Shown here: one piece after another, positions 8,695 through 18,939 of the stretch
Layout of the letters: each line of letters starts with the position of its first letter
How positions within the stretch are numbered: position 1 is the stretch's first letter
NCBI GenBank assembly: GCA_937920545.1
Contig: CAKZUG010000058.1
Coordinates: forward strand, 1-45,745
DNA from: an uncultured Saccharophagus sp.
GTDB lineage: Bacteria; Pseudomonadota; Gammaproteobacteria; Pseudomonadales; Cellvibrionaceae
Length of the DNA: 45,745 nt
Direction: 5' to 3'
Made by a program: the position numbers and the translations under genes
The notes under the pieces: model-generated
Told to the model about the DNA's origin: nothing
Databases searched by the model: none
Seen by the model: only the letters and a program-made list of their open reading frames with translations

Positions 8695-10170
8695 TTAAAG
8701 CGTATCTATTTCGTGCCATTCATTTCCGTCGCGCGCCAACATAACATTTGCACCATTAGGGCCTAAGCTGCCTGCTGGGTAGTTTTGGACACGCATGCCA
8801 GTGTCTTCCCAACCCTGAAAGATTTGGTCAACCCACTGCCAAGCAGCTTGCACTTCTGCGGCGCTGACAAACAATGTTTGGTCATTACGCAAGACATCAA
8901 AGATTAATCGCGAGTAAGCGTCGTGCTTTTGTTGTTCGCCTTTCTCGGCAAAAAACATATTCAAGCAACCCGACTCAAGCGGGATACCTGCATCGAGACC
9001 TGCCACTTTACTCATAACACGTAAACGAATACCTTCATCAGGCTGAAGGCGAATTACCATACGATTTGAGGCATGGTTTTCATGGTTCTCTTCAAAAATG
9101 TTGTGCTTTTTCTTTCTGAAGTGAATAGTAATTTCAGAATGGCGCGACGCCAAACGCTTACCTGTACGCAAGTAAATGGGTACACCTGACCAACGCCAAT
9201 TTTGAATTTCGGCTTTAATGGCAACAAATGTTTCTGTTTGGCTATTGGGGTCAATCTCGTACTTATCAGATTCTTCTTCTAAGTAACCCGGCATGGTCTC
9301 GCCGTTTTTTTCGCCCGCAGTATATTGACCACGAACCGTATTATGATGCACGTCTTTTGCACCAATCACTTTAAGTGATTTTAGTACTTTTAATTTTTCG
9401 GTACGTACCGAATCCGCATCTAATTTAGCGGGCGGTTCCATACAGGTTAAACACAACACCTGTAATAAGTGGTTTTGTACCATATCGCGGGTCGCACCGG
9501 TTTGGTTGTAGAAATCCCAACGGTTACCAACGCCCACTTCTTCAGATACTGTAATTTGAATATGGTCAATATGGTTGGCATTCCATAATGGCTCAAAAAT
9601 ATCGTTAGCAAAACGTAAAGCAAGCAGGTTTTGTACTGTTTCTTTACCTAAGTAGTGATCAATTCTAAATAGTTGCTCTTCAGAAAACACACGTGCGAGT
9701 TCAGCGTTAATCGCGACAAACGATTCTTCGCTATCGCCTAACGGTTTTTCAACCACTAAACGTGTTGTCTCTTTGGCTAAGCCACAGGCGTCTAGCGCAC
9801 TACACACTTTGCCAAATATCATGGGCGGAATCGCTAAATACACCACCAATGCTGCATCGCTATCGAGGTACGTTTCTTCAATCGCTTTTAATGATTCAGG
9901 GTTAGTCGCATCACCTTGGGCAAAGGTTAAACGGCTTGCTAAGCGCTGCCATTTTTCTTCGTCATACAAACCTTTTTTTACATTTTCTTTGAGCCATTTT
10001 TCAACTTTGGCCAAAAACTCTTCTTGTGATTGGGCGGTTCTTGCTGAACCAATAATACGTGTGCCCTCTGGCATACAATCATTGAGTTCTAAATAGTACA
10101 GTGAAGGGTAAAGTTTTCTTAATGCAAGATCACCATCACCGCCAACAATAAGCATATCTGTTTTAGTCAT
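8695..10170 (-). CDS. zwf: Glucose-6-phosphate 1-dehydrogenase
   Basis: Zwf oxidises glucose 6-phosphate to 6-phosphogluconolactone with NAD(P)+. The 491-residue protein has an N-terminal dinucleotide fold (IVGGDGDLALRKLYPSLYYL; the family usually has GASGDLAKRKL) and the active-site signature RIDHYLGKETVQNLLALRFAN with the catalytic His/Lys. The long C-terminal beta domain follows. Length equals the family norm. It leads a zwf-eda unit and is divergent from gap, with a 371-bp region between them. 6-Phosphogluconolactonase (pgl), often found between zwf and eda, is missing here. Confidence 0.97.
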   Translation of the reverse strand: MTKTDMLIVGGDGDLALRKLYPSLYYLELNDCMPEGTRIIGSARTAQSQEEFLAKVEKWLKENVKKGLYDEEKWQRLASRLTFAQGDATNPESLKAIEETYLDSDAALVVYLAIPPMIFGKVCSALDACGLAKETTRLVVEKPLGDSEESFVAINAELARVFSEEQLFRIDHYLGKETVQNLLALRFANDIFEPLWNANHIDHIQITVSEEVGVGNRWDFYNQTGATRDMVQNHLLQVLCLTCMEPPAKLDADSVRTEKLKVLKSLKVIGAKDVHHNTVRGQYTAGEKNGETMPGYLEEESDKYEIDPNSQTETFVAIKAEIQNWRWSGVPIYLRTGKRLASRHSEITIHFRKKKHNIFEENHENHASNRMVIRLQPDEGIRLRVMSKVAGLDAGIPLESGCLNMFFAEKGEQQKHDAYSRLIFDVLRNDQTLFVSAAEVQAAWQWVDQIFQGWEDTGMRVQNYPAGSLGPNGANVMLARDGNEWHEIDTL

Positions 10171-10541
10171 TCATCCAAACCTTTTAGTGAAGAGCTGTAA
10201 TAAAGAGGTATTTGAGCTTAGCCAAGTTAAAACCAAGCAAATGTATCAATAAGCCGCCGCACTCATCCATGATTATAAAATGAGCAATCATAAGCGCGCT
10301 TAAATTTGGTTGAAGATGTTAGCAGAATCAGCAAAAAAACTATAGTAGGTCACATCATTTGTCTCAGCGAGAAATAAAATACAGTAAAAGCACGGTATTT
10401 TAGCTATTTGCATACCACATAAACGATTAAAATGACGCCAATGACTGCCCAATACAAGTAAAGTTGCAATTTAGCGAATGATTACGGATAATCTCGCCTC
10501 AAATTTCGACCCCCCTTTTTTATTCCACTAGGATGCACACT
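10171..10541. other. Divergent promoter region zwf / gap
   Basis: A 371-bp non-coding interval holding the promoters of both glycolytic units. I looked for a HexR palindrome (TGTAAT ... ATTACA) and found only a half-like TGTAATAAAG at about 10194. A pyrimidine-rich stretch CCCCCCTTTTTT-like run (10510-10520) precedes the gap ribosome binding site AGGA (10530-10533). No other motif is evident. Confidence 0.55.
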
Positions 10542-11546
10542 ATGACTCGCATTGCAATTAACGGCTTTGGCCGTATTGGCCGTAACGTTCTTCGCGCTAT
10601 TTATGAGCGCAATCTACAAAACGATTTAAAAGTTGTTGCGATTAACGATCTGGGCTCGCCTGAAATCAACGCACATTTACTTAAGTACGATACCGTTCAT
10701 GGCCAGTTTGGTTTTGACGTTGAAGCTGTAGATGGCGCTATCCACGTTAATGGCGACAAAATCGCGATTACTGCCGAGCGCAACCCTGCTGACCTTCCTT
10801 GGAAAGAGCAAGAAGTTGATATCGTATTTGAATGTACAGGCTTTTTTGTTCAACGCGACAAAGCGGCACTGCACTTAGAAGCTGGCGCGAAAAAAGTCCT
10901 TATCTCTGCACCAGGTAAAGATGTTGATTTAACCGTTGTATACGGTGTAAACGACAGCGATATTACTGCTGCCCACAATGTATTGTCTAACGCATCTTGT
11001 ACAACAAACTGTTTAGCGCCGATGACATTTGCACTTAACAATGCGATTGGTGTTGAAACAGGTTTGATGAACACGGTTCACTCATACACTAACGACCAAC
11101 GCGTTACGGACTCTTACCATTCAGATATGCTTCGTGCACGTGCAGCTTCATTAAACATGATTCCTACAAAAACTGGTGCAGCAGCGGCTATTGGTCTAGT
11201 GATTCCGAGCCTTAAAGGCAAGCTAGACGGCTTCTCTATCCGTGTACCCACTATCAACGTTTCATGTTTAGACTTTACGTTTGAATCTTCACGCCCAACA
11301 ACGGTTGAAGAAGTCAACAAAGTATTAACTGAAGCCGCAAACGGCCCACTTAAAGGCGTAATGGATATTAATGCTTTGCCATTAGTATCTAGCGATTTCA
11401 ACCACAACCCACACTCTTGTGTTGTTGATTTAAACCAAACTCGCGTTATTGGCAACCAAGTTAAAGTACTTGCTTGGTACGACAACGAGTGGGGCTTCTC
11501 TAACCGTATGCTAGATACAACTCAGGCAATCATGTCGGCTAAATAA
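10542..11546 (+). CDS. gap: Type I glyceraldehyde-3-phosphate dehydrogenase
   Basis: GAPDH oxidatively phosphorylates glyceraldehyde 3-phosphate with NAD+. The 334-residue product has [13 protein letters not shown] at the N-terminus and the active-site [12 protein letters not shown] with the nucleophilic Cys, then the conserved [12 protein letters not shown] and [16 protein letters not shown] near the C-terminus. The start is ATG 10542: AGGA at 10530-10533 is eight bases upstream, whereas the earlier in-frame ATG 10533 overlaps that site. Divergence from zwf-eda links it to hexose catabolism. A strong terminator follows at 11570. Confidence 0.97.
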   Translation: MTRIAINGFGRIGRNVLRAIYERNLQNDLKVVAINDLGSPEINAHLLKYDTVHGQFGFDVEAVDGAIHVNGDKIAITAERNPADLPWKEQEVDIVFECTGFFVQRDKAALHLEAGAKKVLISAPGKDVDLTVVYGVNDSDITAAHNVLSNASCTTNCLAPMTFALNNAIGVETGLMNTVHSYTNDQRVTDSYHSDMLRARAASLNMIPTKTGAAAAIGLVIPSLKGKLDGFSIRVPTINVSCLDFTFESSRPTTVEEVNKVLTEAANGPLKGVMDINALPLVSSDFNHNPHSCVVDLNQTRVIGNQVKVLAWYDNEWGFSNRMLDTTQAIMSAK

Positions 11547-11569
11547 GCGATCGATTCAAAAAGAACATT

Positions 11570-11594
11570 AAAAGGGAGCTTTGCTCCCTTTTTT
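11570..11594 (+). terminator. Rho-independent terminator of gap
   Basis: A perfect 10-bp stem AAAAGGGAGC / GCTCCCTTTT with a TTT loop, followed by further T residues, 24 bp after the gap stop codon. Confidence 0.95.
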
Positions 11595-11746
11595 ATTGGC
11601 GTGATTAAATAGTAAGATCTGAATATTTTATCCATACGCCACTCTCCCCCTTCTATTCAATACCGTGACTCTATTCAGTCGTAATTAATACTATAAACCT
11701 TATTTTAAAGGGGTTGTTGAATATTATGTATCAGTGAGGACGCACC

Positions 11747-12502
11747 ATGAAATTATTTTTAATGTATTGCTGCGCATGCTGCTTATTCGTACAAAAAGCA
11801 GACGCAAACAGCCCACAATCTATCTATAAAGCCACGTATAAAGGGAAGTATTCAGGTTTAAATGTGACGACGACACGCTCACTTTATTACCTTGGCGATC
11901 ATATGTTTAAAATTGACACCCAGGCCAAAGCATTATTTTCAAGTATTAACGAGAGTACAATATTCAGCTTAAATAACATGCAAATAAAGCCATTGACCTA
12001 CAATTACGCTCGCAAAGTTTTTGGTAAGAAAAAACAACAATCATTGCGTTTTGACTGGCTTAACAACACCGTTTCAGGCACAAAAAACGGTAAGGCATAC
12101 CCTAACACGTTACCCCTTACACAAAACGTATTAGACGAAACCACCTTCCAGTTACAATTACAACGTGATGGTGCTAACGCGCACACAAAAAGCGTGTTTC
12201 ACTATAGCTATATCAAACCGCTTAAACAAAAAGATTACACCTTTTATACAAAAGGCCGCGTTGATTTCAACTTCAACGGCGAAAAAACCACCGCGGTTCT
12301 TATGAGCACAGAGCCGAGCACAACGACTAGCACGCAAAAAAGTGATAAAACGATACATGTTTGGCTCTTACCCGCTTATAATCACATAATTGGTAAAATA
12401 GAGTTTATAGACGAAAACGACGATAATTACGCACTCACCCTGTCTGATTACACGTTTAATCCATCACTTACACACCTACTGGCACCCAAATCGCCATATT
12501 GA
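11747..12502 (+). CDS. DUF3108 exported protein
   Basis: A 251-residue exported protein. The N-terminal 21 residues form a short signal peptide (MKLFLMYCCACCLFVQKADA) and the rest fits the DUF3108 family: SIYKATYKGKYSGLNVTTTR, an aromatic-rich beta pattern and a KVFGKKKQQSLRFDW segment. DUF3108 proteins are beta-rich periplasmic or outer-membrane-associated proteins without a known reaction. GAGGACGCACC before ATG 11747 is an acceptable ribosome binding site. The cyclase gene starts 51 bp later on the same strand. No lipobox is seen. Confidence 0.82.
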   Translation: MKLFLMYCCACCLFVQKADANSPQSIYKATYKGKYSGLNVTTTRSLYYLGDHMFKIDTQAKALFSSINESTIFSLNNMQIKPLTYNYARKVFGKKKQQSLRFDWLNNTVSGTKNGKAYPNTLPLTQNVLDETTFQLQLQRDGANAHTKSVFHYSYIKPLKQKDYTFYTKGRVDFNFNGEKTTAVLMSTEPSTTTSTQKSDKTIHVWLLPAYNHIIGKIEFIDENDDNYALTLSDYTFNPSLTHLLAPKSPY

Positions 12503-12553
12503 CGCGAAAAAATTACTTATTATGCTCAAGACAACCCAGAACACGGCAATATC

Positions 12554-13480
12554 ATGCCAATAGAGTCGACTCAAAAACGCGCTATTATGTTTGCCGATAT
12601 TGTCGGTAGCTCAAAATTATATGTCGAAAAAGGCAATCGAAAAGCACAAACACTCATTGCCGATGCACTAAAAATCATGTCTCATTTAGTGTATCAACAT
12701 ACAGGTATTGTCGTTAAAACCATCGGCGATGAAATTATGGCTGCGTTCGATAGCCCAACGCATGCTTGCCGAGCCGGTATTGCTATTAACAATGCATTAC
12801 ACGAATACAACATTAGTATGCGCATTGGTATTAGCTTTGGTAATGTTATCGTTAAAAATGACGACAAAGGCAATCTCGATGTCTTTGGTGACACAGTTAA
12901 TAATGCTGCTTTTCTAGCCCGCCTAGCTCAAGCTAAACAAATTATTATTACACAAGACACGCATGATGCTTGCGAAAAAACACTCGCCTCAAAATGTGAA
13001 CCCTTCGATAATGTCCCGTTAAAAGGCAAGTCAAAACCCGAATACGTACATCGAATATCGTGGGAGAACAACAACGAACAAACCCAAGTGGCAACAGCCA
13101 TGATGGCAAGCCCAACATTATCGCAAACCAACACATCATCGCGTCTGTACCTTTGTACACCGGAAAAAACCTATATTGTCGAAAAAGACACTGACCGGTT
13201 TGTTTGCGGCCGCGACCCTCAATCGAACAATATTTTTATTGTTGGCGATAAAATATCACGTAAACATTGCTCGTTTTATTTTATACGTGGAAAATTTGTG
13301 GTTGAAGATCACAGCACAAACGGTACTTATATGCAGCCCTCTGATAGCCAAGAGCCCCCTGTATATATACGCCGCGAGACCATGCCTTTAGCCTTAGCAG
13401 GCACAATTAATTTAGGGCAATCCAAGGGTACATTTGGGCCGCAAATTCGCTTTGAAATCCACTTTAATGCGCTAGATTAA
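12554..13480 (+). CDS. Class III nucleotide cyclase with C-terminal FHA domain
   Basis: A 308-residue cytoplasmic protein. Residues ~7-170 form a class III adenylate/guanylate cyclase homology domain: AIMFADIVGSS (metal Asp15), VVKTIGDEI (Lys55, metal Asp59) and LDVFGDTVNNAAFLAR (Asp109). Lys55 and Asp109 favour ATP as substrate. The transition-state Asn116 is present, but four residues on, where an Arg is expected (NxxxR), there is Phe120. Residues ~195-300 form a forkhead-associated domain (FVCGRDPQSN, ISRKHCSF, HSTNGTY), which binds phosphothreonine. No membrane segment is seen. The pairing suggests cAMP synthesis gated by Ser/Thr phosphorylation; a candidate kinase is encoded at 25371. 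Activity is unproven given the substitution. Confidence 0.88.
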   Translation: MPIESTQKRAIMFADIVGSSKLYVEKGNRKAQTLIADALKIMSHLVYQHTGIVVKTIGDEIMAAFDSPTHACRAGIAINNALHEYNISMRIGISFGNVIVKNDDKGNLDVFGDTVNNAAFLARLAQAKQIIITQDTHDACEKTLASKCEPFDNVPLKGKSKPEYVHRISWENNNEQTQVATAMMASPTLSQTNTSSRLYLCTPEKTYIVEKDTDRFVCGRDPQSNNIFIVGDKISRKHCSFYFIRGKFVVEDHSTNGTYMQPSDSQEPPVYIRRETMPLALAGTINLGQSKGTFGPQIRFEIHFNALD

Positions 13481-13582
13481 ACCGTGTTAATTAGATGTAT
13501 AACAGACACCTTCCTTTACAGTCGCATAGCGACTTAACACACGATACAATGATGTACTTTGCCTTATAGTGATCAGCATCTT

Positions 13583-14065
13583 ATGGAATCAGTTAACACC
13601 GAAAACAACCACATTTCTGCGCCTTTATGGCGGCGCTTTTGCGCACTGGGTTACGATTTATTTTTATTAGGCGCTCTTAGTATGTGTTACGGCGCAGCCG
13701 TGATTGGCGTATCTATTATGGTTGTAGGTGTACCGGCCGATAACAACTATCAACCATTGGTTAATGGCGGGCTATTTCAAGTAGGCTGGCTAGCATGCTT
13801 GTGCGGTTTTTATGCCTTTTTTTGGCTACGAGGTGGTCAGACAGCAGGGATGCGCGCATGGGAAATCAGACTGATTGCACAGCAGCCCTACCCTGTCACA
13901 GTGCATGCTGTGATTATTCGTTTACTTGTAGGCATTCCTTCATTCGTGCTACTGGGGTTTGGGTATGTATGGCGGTTTTTTGACAAAAACCAGCAGTGCT
14001 TACATGACAAACTTAGCCATACGCACGTTATCATTGAAAGACGCCCCAAACGAAAGAAAAAATAA
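13583..14065 (+). CDS. RDD family membrane protein
   Basis: About 160 residues with three hydrophobic helices (~22-45, 62-82, 118-135). The start of the domain, APLWRRFCALGYDLFLLGAL, carries the Arg and Asp that name the RDD family. MRAWEIRLI is typical of the middle and HDKLSHTHVI of the end. RDD proteins are small inner-membrane proteins, some linked to Na+(Li+)/H+ transport, most of unknown role. I prefer ATG 13583; an upstream in-frame TTG at 13559 would add eight residues, and neither has a clear ribosome binding site. It converges with lptG. Confidence 0.85.
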   Translation: MESVNTENNHISAPLWRRFCALGYDLFLLGALSMCYGAAVIGVSIMVVGVPADNNYQPLVNGGLFQVGWLACLCGFYAFFWLRGGQTAGMRAWEIRLIAQQPYPVTVHAVIIRLLVGIPSFVLLGFGYVWRFFDKNQQCLHDKLSHTHVIIERRPKRKKK

Positions 14066-14107
14066 CCTCTTTTCACTCGTCACTCTATTTTTTTTGATCC
14101 AAAGTAG

Positions 14108-14138
14108 CTTTACAGCGCGCTATTCACGTGCTGTAAAG
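14108..14138. terminator. Hairpin between convergent RDD gene and lptG
   Basis: A perfect 9-bp stem CTTTACAGC / GCTGTAAAG with a 13-base loop in the 145-bp interval between two convergent genes. There is no T-run on either side, so this is a possible rather than certain terminator. Confidence 0.4.
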
Positions 14139-14210
14139 GGCAAATACACTCACATAGATTGGCAAAATTGATGTTGCTTCCCGTCAAAATCACCCTACAG
14201 GCCAATATAG

Positions 14211-15269
14211 CTAAGCTCGCCTGAGCAGACCAACTCCCGCGGCAAAACATAATAAAATAGGTATAAGCACGGCTAACATCGGCGAAAAGCCAAATAATAT
14301 TGAGGTTGGCCCAAGCATTTTTTGGCTTGTTTGAAAAACCAACCCTACAATCACACCCACAAAAACGCGATATCCCATCGTAGTTTGACGTAACGAACCT
14401 AAAATAAATGAGATTGCGATCATGACCAAGCTAATCATGGCCAAAGGCTGAAAAGCCTTACTCCAAAACGCTAATTTGTATTCGCTGGCATCGATATTTT
14501 GGTTATCGAGATAGCTGGCGTATTGACTTAAACGTCGCATCGGGAGGCGCTCGGTATCGAGCACTAAAATATTTAACAAATCCGGGGAAACATCCGTTTT
14601 CCATTGGCGCGTCTCAAACGTACTAACGTCAATGCGGCCACTATTAAATTGGCTAACTTTGCCGCCTGTCTCAAACCAATGATCACGTTGATAAATCGCC
14701 GTTTCGGTATAACTTGACTGTACAAGGTTTTGCTTATCATCAAATAAATAACGCGTAATACCGTATAATCTGCCATTGGGTAACACGGCACTAAAATGCA
14801 TGTATTCATTACCCTCTTTATTCCAGACGCCTGAATCCCGCTTAAAGCGAGGCTCGACGCCTTTGGCTAACGCTTGGCGGCTCTTAGCGTATTGATCGGT
14901 AAAAGGAGCCACAAATTCGCCTAAAAACACCCCCAAGCAAATAAACACAAAAACAGGTCGCATCACACAACCAATAAGCTGAATGAGTGTGACGCCGGCG
15001 GCGCGCATAACAACAAGCTCACTGGTGCCAGCCAACATGCCCAACCCCACAAGTGAACCAACCAGCGCAGCCATGGGTAAATTGTCATAAATATTTGAGG
15101 GGATATTTAATAAAACGAACATCACCGCCTCAACAAAACCATAGTCACCTTCGAGATCGGCTAATTGATTCACCAGTACCGATATTGACTCCAGCGATAA
15201 CAGCACCAATAACACAATAAAAATAGCTGCCGCGACTGTTTTACCAATATAACGCTGTATTTTTATCAT
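14211..15269 (-). CDS. lptG: LPS export ABC transporter permease LptG
   Basis: LptG is one of two permeases of the LptB2FG complex that extracts lipopolysaccharide from the inner membrane and feeds it to the LptC-A-D bridge. The 352 residues show an N-terminal helix after MIKIQRYIGKTVAAA, two further helices (~60-125), a large periplasmic beta-jellyroll (~130-260) and three C-terminal helices. PMAALVGSLVGLGMLAGTSE is the coupling region. Its start overlaps the lptF stop by four bases (ATGA), showing translational coupling. Order lptF-lptG matches the gammaproteobacterial norm. Confidence 0.95.
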   Translation of the reverse strand: MIKIQRYIGKTVAAAIFIVLLVLLSLESISVLVNQLADLEGDYGFVEAVMFVLLNIPSNIYDNLPMAALVGSLVGLGMLAGTSELVVMRAAGVTLIQLIGCVMRPVFVFICLGVFLGEFVAPFTDQYAKSRQALAKGVEPRFKRDSGVWNKEGNEYMHFSAVLPNGRLYGITRYLFDDKQNLVQSSYTETAIYQRDHWFETGGKVSQFNSGRIDVSTFETRQWKTDVSPDLLNILVLDTERLPMRRLSQYASYLDNQNIDASEYKLAFWSKAFQPLAMISLVMIAISFILGSLRQTTMGYRVFVGVIVGLVFQTSQKMLGPTSILFGFSPMLAVLIPILLCFAAGVGLLRRA

Positions 15270-16393
15270 GAGGCCACCTTCAGCGCCTTCGCTTTACCTT
15301 TAAATAAACGCGCCCAAAGGGTCTTTCCCGTTAACATAAAGATTGCCAATACAAAAAAGCCACCATGCACCACCCATAATAAGCCTGCTACTGGCGCAGT
15401 CCCCTCCTCAATGACACCCCGCGCGCCATTTACACACACAAGGTAAATGACATATAAAAGCACAGAGGGCAACATTTTTCCGTAACGGCCTCCCCGTGGC
15501 TTGGTATAGCTTAAGGGTACGGCTAATAACGCAACAACCAAAACCAAAAAAGGTAACGACAAACGCCATTGCAAAGCCGCTTTAGCTTGCAATGATGTGT
15601 CGGCGAGTAGATCGCGCGTCGAAATCGCATCGGTTTTATTTTTAGAGCGTACCTGCGAAAAATCGGGCTTAGGTAAAATTTGTGAATAGGTATCAAATGA
15701 GACAACCTCGTACATGGCCGAGCCAGGTACACCTTGGTAACGCCGACCATTTTTTAAATATAAATACTTAACGCCTGTTTTTTCATCAATAATTGTTTCT
15801 CCCGATTCCGCTGTTAATACAATAGGTATTTCTTTATTAACCGAAGCAGATGTTGATGATGTCGCCATAAACACACGTTGTAATTGCTCTTTATCGTCCG
15901 AGATAGACTCGGCATAACTGACGCTTTTCCCGCCGCTTTGCTGATGAAAACGCATAGGTTTAAGGGTTTCAAAATCGGTTCGGCTGCGCTGCTCAGCTAA
16001 TAAGCTTTCGGTTGCACTCACCCCTTTGGGGCTAAGGTACAAGCTAAAAAACCCCACAATAACGGCCACTATCAGCGCGGTGCAAACGGTATACATAACT
16101 AAGCGCGTTTGGCTCATACCGCATGCATGCAGCACGGTCATCTCGCTATCAATATATAAACGCCCATACGCCATTAAAATACCTAAGAATAAACCCAAAG
16201 GTAAAATAAGCTCAAAATAAGCGGGCAATCGATACGCCATCAATGTGAGTAAAACACCACCATCAAGCTCGCCAGCCGCTGCATCGGCCAAGTAACCCAC
16301 AAAGCGAGTACTTAGCGTGATAAGTAAAATAATTAAACTTGCCGCAAGCATGGTGGTAAGCACTTCGCGGGCAAGGTAACGATATATAATCAA
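15266..16393 (-). CDS. lptF: LPS export ABC transporter permease LptF
   Basis: The partner permease of LptG. The 375-residue protein begins MIIYRYLAREVLTTMLAASL, has transmembrane helices at ~10-32, ~55-78 and ~100-122 with the coupling motif LPLGLFLGILMAYGRLYIDSE-like in between, then a periplasmic jellyroll (~130-270) and C-terminal helices (~280-360). Divergent transcription from pepA, 210 bp away, is the standard gammaproteobacterial arrangement. Essential in organisms with LPS. Confidence 0.95.
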   Translation of the reverse strand: MIIYRYLAREVLTTMLAASLIILLITLSTRFVGYLADAAAGELDGGVLLTLMAYRLPAYFELILPLGLFLGILMAYGRLYIDSEMTVLHACGMSQTRLVMYTVCTALIVAVIVGFFSLYLSPKGVSATESLLAEQRSRTDFETLKPMRFHQQSGGKSVSYAESISDDKEQLQRVFMATSSTSASVNKEIPIVLTAESGETIIDEKTGVKYLYLKNGRRYQGVPGSAMYEVVSFDTYSQILPKPDFSQVRSKNKTDAISTRDLLADTSLQAKAALQWRLSLPFLVLVVALLAVPLSYTKPRGGRYGKMLPSVLLYVIYLVCVNGARGVIEEGTAPVAGLLWVVHGGFFVLAIFMLTGKTLWARLFKGKAKALKVAS

Positions 16394-16564
16394 AAAGTAT
16401 CATCCAATAAAGGGTAAAGGGATGTAGTTTAGCAGCCTAAAATATAAAATGTGAGTAATATCAGCCCGATCGCCGTCGCGTATAGAAATATAACGACGCG
16501 ATTGTCATTAACATGTTTTAACATATAAAAGATTTAACCTATGGTTAGATAACAGGTAAAGTAA

Positions 16565-18127
<1,563 letters not shown>

Positions 18128-18216
18128 GATTAGGCATTAAAAAACTAAGATGACGCATTGGACAATTAATACGACACATTAAACACGTCATTTTAGCTCT
18201 TGCCATATGATGTAAC

Positions 18217-18248
18217 GTGGGAATTATCGTGCATGTGATGATTCCCAC
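18217..18248 (+). terminator. Stem-loop between pepA and holC
   Basis: A perfect 8-bp stem GTGGGAAT / ATTCCCAC around a 16-base loop that itself can pair ATC with GAT. No T-run follows, so it may be an RNA-processing or attenuation element instead of a terminator. Confidence 0.4.
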
Positions 18249-18311
18249 TGTTGCATGGTCAGCAGCACGTGTATTATCTCCCTACTTTTTACGCAACACG
18301 ATAATCCCTTC

Positions 18312-18749
18312 ATGACACGTATCGACTTTTATATATTAGGCCACACTGAACAATACAACCAAAACCGACATGCCTTTGCTGTCAAAATTTGTGAGAAAGC
18401 CATTGCACGCCGCAATAAAATTGTTATACAAACGCAATCGAAAGAAGACTCGCTGACTTTAAGTGCGCAACTCTGGGAGCAAAAAGCCGAGTCATTTCTT
18501 GCTCACGATATTATGAACACCTTACAACCCACCCCCGACACCTCCCCCATTATTATTGGTGACGATATAACCAGTGCTCCTCATCACGATATTTTGATTA
18601 ACCTAACATCACAACGAACACCCCATTTTAGCCACTATAATCGGTTAATCGAAATCGTTGACCAACAACCGCAAAATCTAAAAGCATCACGCGAGAACTT
18701 TAGCTTTTTCAAGCAGCGCGGTTACGATATTCAAGTACATAAGCTTTAG
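18312..18749 (+). CDS. holC: DNA polymerase III chi subunit
   Basis: HolC (chi) joins psi in the clamp-loader assembly and contacts SSB. The 145-residue product starting at ATG 18312 (MTRIDFYILGHTEQYNQNRH) matches the 147-residue E. coli protein in length and N-terminal pattern. It shows AVKICEKAIARRNKIVIQTQ, and ILINLTSQRTPHFSHYNRLIE is the typical C-terminal half. The frame is open upstream to 18255, but those extra 19 residues are not conserved in the family. In many relatives valS comes next; here an oppositely oriented HD-GYP gene follows instead. Confidence 0.92.
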   Translation: MTRIDFYILGHTEQYNQNRHAFAVKICEKAIARRNKIVIQTQSKEDSLTLSAQLWEQKAESFLAHDIMNTLQPTPDTSPIIIGDDITSAPHHDILINLTSQRTPHFSHYNRLIEIVDQQPQNLKASRENFSFFKQRGYDIQVHKL

Positions 18750-18939
18750 TAAAATAGCACAGGAGAAGTAACGCTGAAGAGAATATCCGCGGTGAAATAG
18801 AAGCAAAATGGAATTAATAAAATGATAGTTAAGCGATATCTAGGAGACAACTAAGAGATAATTAAGAGACAATCAAGCGCTAAACACATAACCGGTAATT
18901 CTTTAAGAGCGAAACAAAAATAGACCAAGCGCTCTGATT

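Noticed and set aside
10190-10215. HexR operator upstream of zwf
   Set aside because: Only one half-site (TGTAATAAAG) is visible; the second arm of the palindrome is missing.
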